Source: Bacteroidales bacterium (GTDB lineage: Bacteria; Bacteroidota; Bacteroidia; Bacteroidales; UBA12077). Taken from it: a DNA stretch of 9,643 bases. A model generated the notes under the pieces. The model saw nothing but the letters and a program-made list of their open reading frames with translations. It did no database searches and was not told the origin of the DNA. A program made the position numbers and the translations under genes. Position 1 is the first letter of the stretch. Every line of letters starts with the position of its first letter. Location: assembly GCA_030643125.1 (NCBI GenBank), contig DAOWML010000061.1, forward strand, positions 1 through 9,643. The letters run 5' to 3'. Shown piece by piece: positions 5,505 through 9,643 of the stretch.

Positions 5505-7250
5505 GTGAAGAAAATATATAAAATATTATCACTTATTTTTATAACAAACTTCCTTTTTTGTTTTTTCATATTAGCCCAGGATGTTCCTTCAAATATTAAG
5601 GATGAACTAACAGGATATGAAACCAAAATAGAGCAATATAGAAGCAATAACAATACTCAACTTGAATTAGAATTTCTAAACAAAGCTGCATTTCTATGTT
5701 GGAACAATCAATTATATAACGAAGCTATTGATCATTTTAATAGAGTAATTGAGTTAAATAAACAATCAGGCAACCTGAATGGAATTATGTTAAGTTCTAA
5801 CTATATTGGAATGATCTACGATGAAATTCAGGATTATAATTCGGCAATAACTTATTTTAAAAAAGGATTAGAAATTAGCAGAAATTTAAATAATAAAAAA
5901 AATATTACTTCCTCTCTAATTAATATCTCGCAAACATATCAGCAATTAACAAACTACGACGAATCAAATAAATGTGCGCTTGAAGGTGTTGAGTTAGCCA
6001 AGGAAATGAATAATTTAAAACTAATCAGGAGTTTTTACGGTATTTTGGCAAATAATTACCAAAGCCTGGGAGATTCAAAAAAAAGTATAGACTATTTTGA
6101 TTTATTTGCTTCGATCGATAAATATCTCAAGAAAGAAGAAATAAAAGATATTAAACAACAATCGAAAACGGAAGTTAAAAAAGCGCAACAAGAGAAAGAA
6201 GAAACAAAACAAGAACTGGTAGAACAAACTGACAAATTATTGGAAACAGAAAGTTCTCTTGCAAAGGTTGAAGAAGTATCGCATGAACAAAAAATGCAAC
6301 TCGATCTACAGGAATCAAAAATTAGAGAACAGGCCGCTCAATTAAAATTTGAAAGATTAGTTCGAAACTTCCTTATTTGGGGCTTTATAGCTATTTTTAT
6401 ATTTTTTGGAGTATTAGTTATTTTATACAGAAAAATCAGAACTCAAAAAAATCAGATAGAAGAACAAAGAGACACATTAGACATACAGAATCAGAAAATT
6501 AATGCAAGCTTACAATATGCTCAAAATATTCAAAGAGCAATACTTCCCGTTCGGAATCAAATAAGGAATCTTTTTGAAAGTTTTATAATTTATCGCCCAA
6601 AAGATATTGTGTCGGGAGATTTTTACTGGTTTGCTCAGTTAAAAGACACTGCTTTCCTTGCCGCTGTTGATTGTACAGGGCATGGCGTGCCGGGAGCGTT
6701 CATGTCAATGATAGGAAATAGTCATTTGAACGAAATTGTTTTAGAAAAACAGGTGACAGATCCAGCAAAAATATTATCTTTATTAAACGAAAAAATTGTT
6801 GAATCGTTAAAACAAGATGAAACAGAGAATAATGATGGTATGGATGTTTGTTTTATTTCAATTGATTTAAAATCAAACAAAATTACTTTTTCTGGTGCCA
6901 AAAGACCATTATTTATTTTTAAAAACAAAACATCAGGATTCGACGAAATTAAGGGCGACAGAATATCTATTGGAGGAACAAAAAAGAAAAAAGATGATGA
7001 AAAGTTTAATAATCATATTATTAATGCCGAAAAAGGAGATATTTTATTTTTATCTTCGGATGGTTTAACAGATCAAAACAATTTAGAACGAAAAAGATTT
7101 GGAAGTAACAGGCTTAAAGAAATTATTCTAAATAATATTTCAGAGCCAATGGATAAACAGAAAGAGATAATAGAAAAAGAATTGAATGATTTTCAGCAGG
7201 ATGAAGAACAACGTGACGACATTACTTTAATTGGTATAAAAATTAATTAA
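5505..7250 (+). CDS. Periplasmic TPR-coiled coil-transmembrane-SpoIIE/PP2C phosphatase
   Basis: A 581-residue inner-membrane sensor phosphatase, the SiaA-like component with an extracytoplasmic input. The GTG start at 5505 is chosen because it alone gives a Sec signal peptide (KKIYKILSLIF through FILA, cleavage likely after Ala24). Tetratricopeptide repeats fill about 45-205 (for example NEAIDHFNRVIEL and NSAITYFKKGLEI), followed by a Glu/Lys-rich coiled coil (about 205-280). One transmembrane helix spans 289-308, then a second short coiled coil and the cytoplasmic PP2C domain (about 340-581) with Asp372 (SGDFYW), Asp389 (VDCTGHG), DGMDVCF, and Asp519 and Asp523 (SDGLTDQ) all present. The architecture is common in Bacteroidota. 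It is four bases from the kinase gene, so co-expression is near certain. The signal sensed by the TPR region cannot be deduced. Confidence 0.92.
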   Translation: MKKIYKILSLIFITNFLFCFFILAQDVPSNIKDELTGYETKIEQYRSNNNTQLELEFLNKAAFLCWNNQLYNEAIDHFNRVIELNKQSGNLNGIMLSSNYIGMIYDEIQDYNSAITYFKKGLEISRNLNNKKNITSSLINISQTYQQLTNYDESNKCALEGVELAKEMNNLKLIRSFYGILANNYQSLGDSKKSIDYFDLFASIDKYLKKEEIKDIKQQSKTEVKKAQQEKEETKQELVEQTDKLLETESSLAKVEEVSHEQKMQLDLQESKIREQAAQLKFERLVRNFLIWGFIAIFIFFGVLVILYRKIRTQKNQIEEQRDTLDIQNQKINASLQYAQNIQRAILPVRNQIRNLFESFIIYRPKDIVSGDFYWFAQLKDTAFLAAVDCTGHGVPGAFMSMIGNSHLNEIVLEKQVTDPAKILSLLNEKIVESLKQDETENNDGMDVCFISIDLKSNKITFSGAKRPLFIFKNKTSGFDEIKGDRISIGGTKKKKDDEKFNNHIINAEKGDILFLSSDGLTDQNNLERKRFGSNRLKEIILNNISEPMDKQKEIIEKELNDFQQDEEQRDDITLIGIKIN

Positions 7251-7254
7251 CCTA

Positions 7255-7785
7255 ATGATGGATACGAATACAATTTCAACTATGACGAGCAAAACAATAT
7301 TATCTTATAACGGACCTTTTTATATAGAACTAATATCTGTTTTTGGTACTAATATCCGCAACTTTAATGATGCTTATAGTAATGCACGAAAAAAACTTTT
7401 TAAAATTTTTATTGAACTTTCACAAAATGTATCGAATTATTCCGAAAATTTTCATATGATTAACAATGTGCAAAGAATTGGTGTAGGAGAACTTTCTCTT
7501 AAAGAATTTGATACAGCTTATAGTTTTACAACTAAAAATCAGGTAAAAAAGACAGATGCTGAAATACTGACTGAGCGTTGCGAATTAGTAAATGCTTCTG
7601 ATCAAATGAAATTAAGAGAATTAAAAAGAGAACAAAGATTAAATTCGCCCGGAGAAAAATTTGGAGCCAGAATTGGTTTAATTCAAGCAGTAATGCTCTC
7701 CAAAAATAAATTAGAATTTAAAGTAGACAAAATTAATGAAGATTTTTCTTATTTTTCACTAACAGTTAAAATCGATAAATTTTAA
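7255..7785 (+). CDS. siaB: SiaB-family protein kinase (DUF6272)
   Basis: A 176-residue soluble protein resembling the SiaB family, GHKL-fold Ser/Thr kinases related to anti-sigma-factor kinases. In Pseudomonas aeruginosa SiaB phosphorylates SiaC and opposes the phosphatase SiaA. Visible support is an N-box-like stretch IELSQNVSNYSEN, with Glu54, Asn58 and Tyr62 in the place of the Mg-ATP-binding ELxxNxxxH, a GVGELSL segment (about 76-82) and a late GARIGLIQ (137-144). The classical GHKL G-boxes are weak, as is usual in this family. It starts at tandem ATGs four bases after the upstream phosphatase stop and is followed 12 bp later by the SiaC-family gene, the canonical kinase/substrate pairing. 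Assignment relies partly on this neighbourhood; kinase activity itself is inferred. Confidence 0.82.
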   Translation: MMDTNTISTMTSKTILSYNGPFYIELISVFGTNIRNFNDAYSNARKKLFKIFIELSQNVSNYSENFHMINNVQRIGVGELSLKEFDTAYSFTTKNQVKKTDAEILTERCELVNASDQMKLRELKREQRLNSPGEKFGARIGLIQAVMLSKNKLEFKVDKINEDFSYFSLTVKIDKF

Positions 7786-7797
7786 ACGTATAATATT

Positions 7798-8184
7798 ATG
7801 GAAAATATTACTTTAACAAGCTCTCCAACTACCCCTTATTTCCCTGAGGTAAATTTTAATGTCGATAAGGGCATCTGCGAAATAAGCGGCGAATCATATA
7901 TGGAAGAGACTTACAAGTTTTATCTACCACTCATTAACTGGATAAAAGATTATGCAAAACATATTAAAAGACCATTAGATCTAAACATTAAACTTATATA
8001 TTTAAATACAAGCTCTACAAAATGTGTTTTAGATATATTGGAAATTTTAAAAGATTTTGAAGATGAAGGAGGAAAAGTTAAAGTAAATTGGTATTACGAT
8101 AAAGCAGACCCTGATATGGTAGAAGAAGTGGAAGATTTTGAAGCAGAATCAGGAATGAAGATTGAACTGATAGAATTTGAGTAA
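7798..8184 (+). CDS. siaC: SiaC-family regulatory phosphoprotein (DUF1987)
   Basis: A small 128-residue cytosolic protein of the SiaC/DUF1987 family, STAS-like switch proteins whose phosphorylation on one Thr decides which partner they bind. In P. aeruginosa unphosphorylated SiaC activates the diguanylate cyclase SiaD. Family features seen here are the N-terminal TPYFPEVNF strand, the GICEISGESYMEE turn, and the core LIYLNTSSTKCVLDILEIL, where Thr71 or Thr74 is the likely phospho-acceptor. An acidic C-terminal part includes WYYDKADPDMVEEVEDFE. Last gene of the operon, with a strong terminator 20 bp after the stop. No siaD homologue follows, so the effector is unknown within this window. Confidence 0.9.
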   Translation: MENITLTSSPTTPYFPEVNFNVDKGICEISGESYMEETYKFYLPLINWIKDYAKHIKRPLDLNIKLIYLNTSSTKCVLDILEILKDFEDEGGKVKVNWYYDKADPDMVEEVEDFEAESGMKIELIEFE

Positions 8185-8204
8185 TAATTTTCATTTAAAT
8201 TATA

Positions 8205-8239
8205 AAAAAGAGGGTTTTCTGCTTGAAAACCCTCTTTTT
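8205..8239. terminator. Strong bidirectional intrinsic terminator
   Basis: A perfect 15-bp stem (8205-8219 with 8225-8239) closes a five-base loop TGCTT. The stem core GAGGG/CCCTC is flanked by A-runs and T-runs on both sides, so it can serve both the Sia-like operon (+) and ilvE (-), which converge here. Confidence 0.92.
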
Positions 8240-8259
8240 AATTTCATATTACACCCATT

Positions 8260-9279
8260 CTACTTAATAATTTCAACCCAATTATGAGGATCAGGTTCAT
8301 CGCCATACTGGATCGCAACTAATCTATTGTAAATTTGAGTTGATATTGGTCCTGCTTTACCATCTTTACAGAAATTATATTTTTTATCCATATCAATATC
8401 GTAAATTTCGCCAATAGGAGAAATAATAGCAGCTGTACCACAAGCTCCAACTTCTTCGAACGAATCCAGTTCTTCAATATCAATAGGCCTTCTTTCGACT
8501 TTCAATCCCATATCTTCGGCCAATTGCATAATACTCATATTAGTAATTGATGGTAATATTGAAGGTGATTTTGGTGTAATGTATGTATTGTCTTTAATTC
8601 CAAAGAAATTTGCTGCTCCAATTTCATCAATATATTTTTTATGAATTGAATCGAGATACATGGGTGCTCCATAACCTTCGTCATGTGCTTTTTTTACACC
8701 AGGCAAACTTGATGCATAATTTCCACCCACTTTAATACTTCCTGTTCCTAATGGCGCAGCACGGTCAGAATCTCTGATAACGGCAATTTTCACAGGATTA
8801 AAACCTTCTTTAAAATATGGACCCACAGGAGAAACAAATACCATAAATAAATATTCATCAGCTGGTTTTACACCAATTTGCGGACCTGAACCAATTAACA
8901 AAGGACGTAAATATAAAGCAGCACCCGTTCCATGTGGCGGAACAAATCGCTCGTTCATTAAAACAGCCTTAGTAATTGCTTCTTTAAAAAGTTCTTTGGT
9001 AATAGGCTGCATAAGAATTCCGTTAGCCGAACGTTCCATTCGTTTAAAATTTTCTTCCCAACGAAATAATCGTATTTTACCATCTTTACCACGGTACGCT
9101 TTCATTCCTTCAAAAGCCTGTTGCCCATAATGCAATGCTGTTGCTGAAATATGTAAGTTTACAAATTCAGATGAAGATATTTCCAACTCGCCCCACTTAT
9201 CATCTCTGTAATAACATCTAATATTATAGTCGGTTTTTGAATAACCAAAAGGTAATTTACTCCATTCAAAGTTTATCAT
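8260..9279 (-). CDS. ilvE: Branched-chain amino acid aminotransferase
   Basis: A PLP-dependent fold-type IV transaminase for the last step of Leu, Ile and Val synthesis (and first step of their breakdown), using glutamate/2-oxoglutarate; cytosolic. The 339 residues match the larger BCAT class that includes the eukaryotic enzymes: FEGMKAYRG (56-64), YLRPLLIGSGP (123-133), the PLP-binding lysine Lys183 in GSIKVGGNYA, Glu219 in DEIGAANFF, and CGTAAIISPIG (280-290) near the cofactor phosphate. Nothing is missing. It is monocistronic within the window, converges on the Sia-like operon through a shared terminator, and has no obvious functional link to it. Upstream lies a TAnnTTTG element and then the structured repeat element at 9379-9643. 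Confidence 0.96.
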   Translation of the reverse strand: MINFEWSKLPFGYSKTDYNIRCYYRDDKWGELEISSSEFVNLHISATALHYGQQAFEGMKAYRGKDGKIRLFRWEENFKRMERSANGILMQPITKELFKEAITKAVLMNERFVPPHGTGAALYLRPLLIGSGPQIGVKPADEYLFMVFVSPVGPYFKEGFNPVKIAVIRDSDRAAPLGTGSIKVGGNYASSLPGVKKAHDEGYGAPMYLDSIHKKYIDEIGAANFFGIKDNTYITPKSPSILPSITNMSIMQLAEDMGLKVERRPIDIEELDSFEEVGACGTAAIISPIGEIYDIDMDKKYNFCKDGKAGPISTQIYNRLVAIQYGDEPDPHNWVEIIK

Positions 9280-9313
9280 AATTTTATGTTTTTGATTTTC
9301 AATTTTAGCAGTT

Positions 9314-9321
9314 CAAAGATA
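9314..9321 (-). promoter_or_regulatory. -7 promoter element for ilvE
   Basis: On the minus strand this reads TATCTTTG, an exact TAnnTTTG match, 34 bp upstream of the ilvE ATG. A matching TTG -33 element is not seen in the AT-rich sequence at the expected distance. Confidence 0.5.
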
Positions 9322-9410
9322 CCAAAATCATCTAATGAAATTTTATAAAAAAACTATTTTACAACAATTCTCAATTATTAACCTGAGCTCGGTATAAGAA
9401 TTAATTTACA

Positions 9411-9509
9411 GAAAGCAAATAGAGTGTGAGAGTTGAGGAAGAAAACTTGAAGTAATAACGGGTTATTTCAAAAGATTTCTTCCTTAAAGATTGTGCTATA
9501 TTTGCTTTC
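9411..9509 (+). other. Long in-register hairpin inside the MITE-like element
   Basis: Bases 9411-9444 pair with 9476-9509 in strict register without any bulge: 25 Watson-Crick pairs, five G-T pairs and four mismatches. The outer 11 bp (9411-9421 with 9499-9509) and an inner 9 bp (9436-9444 with 9476-9484) are perfect. Three consecutive mismatches (9430-9432 with 9488-9490) are G-A, A-G, G-A. A terminal AATAAC/GTTATT stem (9454-9459 with 9462-9467) caps it. Confidence 0.65.
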
Positions 9510-9543
9510 CCTATGGGCATCATGAGGGTTCCCATATACTTCC

Positions 9544-9586
9544 TCATATTTTTTTAGATTATCCCGATAGTCTTTCAAAAATATGA
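9544..9586 (+). other. Second large hairpin inside the MITE-like element
   Basis: A perfect 10-bp outer stem, TCATATTTTT (9544-9553) with AAAAATATGA (9577-9586), surrounds an inner stem AGATTATC (9556-9563) with GATAGTCT (9566-9573) that has one T-G pair. The small internal loop is two bases on one side and three on the other. It sits just after a TATGGG/CCCATA hairpin (9512-9517 with 9531-9536). Confidence 0.6.
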
Positions 9587-9643
9587 CTTGTCTATGAAAA
9601 ACCCCATGAAGCTGTAAAAAATTCTTATATCGAGCTCAGGTTA

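Larger units (their letters stand above)
9379..9643. mobile_element. 265-bp MITE-like element with terminal inverted repeats and internal hairpins
   Basis: The ends are 24-bp inverted repeats: 9379-9402 begins TAACCTGAGCTCG and 9620-9643 ends CGAGCTCAGGTTA, with one mismatch (G9392 opposite T9630). Pairing resumes inward (TTTACA 9405-9410 with TGTAAA 9613-9618). The outermost bases are TTAA on the left and TTA at the window edge, so a TA or TTAA target duplication is possible, but the right flank is cut off. No transposase fits in the interior. Inside are three hairpins: 9411-9509, 9512-9536 and 9544-9586. This looks like a non-autonomous transposable element mobilised by a transposase elsewhere. 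The IS family is not recognised, and a structured RNA is an alternative reading. Confidence 0.65.

Noticed and set aside
5375..5653. 92-codon reading frame on the - strand with hydrophobic N-terminus
   Set aside because: Overlaps the end of one operon gene and the signal peptide of the next on the opposite strand; its hydrophobicity mirrors AT-rich coding sequence.
6722..6928. 68-codon reading frame on the - strand
   Set aside because: Antisense to the PP2C domain; no recognisable motif.
9401..9547. 48-codon reading frame on the - strand inside the MITE-like element (begins MRKYMGTLMMPIGK)
   Set aside because: It runs through the long hairpin and stops in the terminal repeat; no transposase motif or known domain, and the hairpin explains the sequence better.

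Overview
The window is AT-rich DNA from a member of the Bacteroidota, probably an environmental Bacteroidales/Marinilabiliales- or Cytophagales-type organism. The assignment rests on three things. Several genes are preceded by the Bacteroidota -7 promoter element TAnnTTTG rather than by Shine-Dalgarno sequences. The protein architectures are typical of the phylum (periplasmic TPR / transmembrane / SpoIIE phosphatase, GH73-LysM lipoprotein, SiaB/SiaC-family proteins). The intergenic spacers carry period-7 repeat debris of a kind common in this group. No genus can be named from the sequence alone.

Left part (1-2393), housekeeping: the 3' half of methionyl-tRNA formyltransferase (fmt, +); a convergent lipoprotein glucosaminidase with two LysM domains (-), whose real start is at 1571; and a divergent cytidine deaminase (cdd, +). 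A 257-bp spacer (2137-2393) follows, made largely of tandem 7-mers and a TGCCGGCA-type palindrome.

Central part (2394-8239), a signalling island. A response-regulator/PAS/class III adenylate cyclase (-) is divergent from a tightly packed four-gene operon (+): receiver-SpoIIE phosphatase, TPR-transmembrane-SpoIIE phosphatase, SiaB-family kinase and SiaC-family phosphoprotein. The operon ends at a perfect 15-bp-stem terminator. By analogy with Pseudomonas SiaABC(D), the two phosphatases and the kinase should set the phosphorylation state of the small SiaC protein. The usual GGDEF output SiaD is absent from the window, and the only nucleotide cyclase next to the operon is the divergent one, which carries adenylate-type specificity residues. 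The working hypothesis is a SiaABC-type partner switch with two phosphatase inputs, possibly wired to cAMP.

Right part (8240-9643): ilvE (branched-chain aminotransferase, -) and, upstream of it, a 265-bp element (9379-9643) ending exactly at the window edge. It has 24-bp terminal inverted repeats with one mismatch and contains three internal hairpins. Most non-Watson-Crick positions in its main stems are G-T on the + strand, i.e. G-U wobbles in a + strand RNA. It looks like a MITE-type mobile element and/or a closed, highly structured RNA. I do not recognise it as any named family, and it is the most unusual non-coding object in the window.
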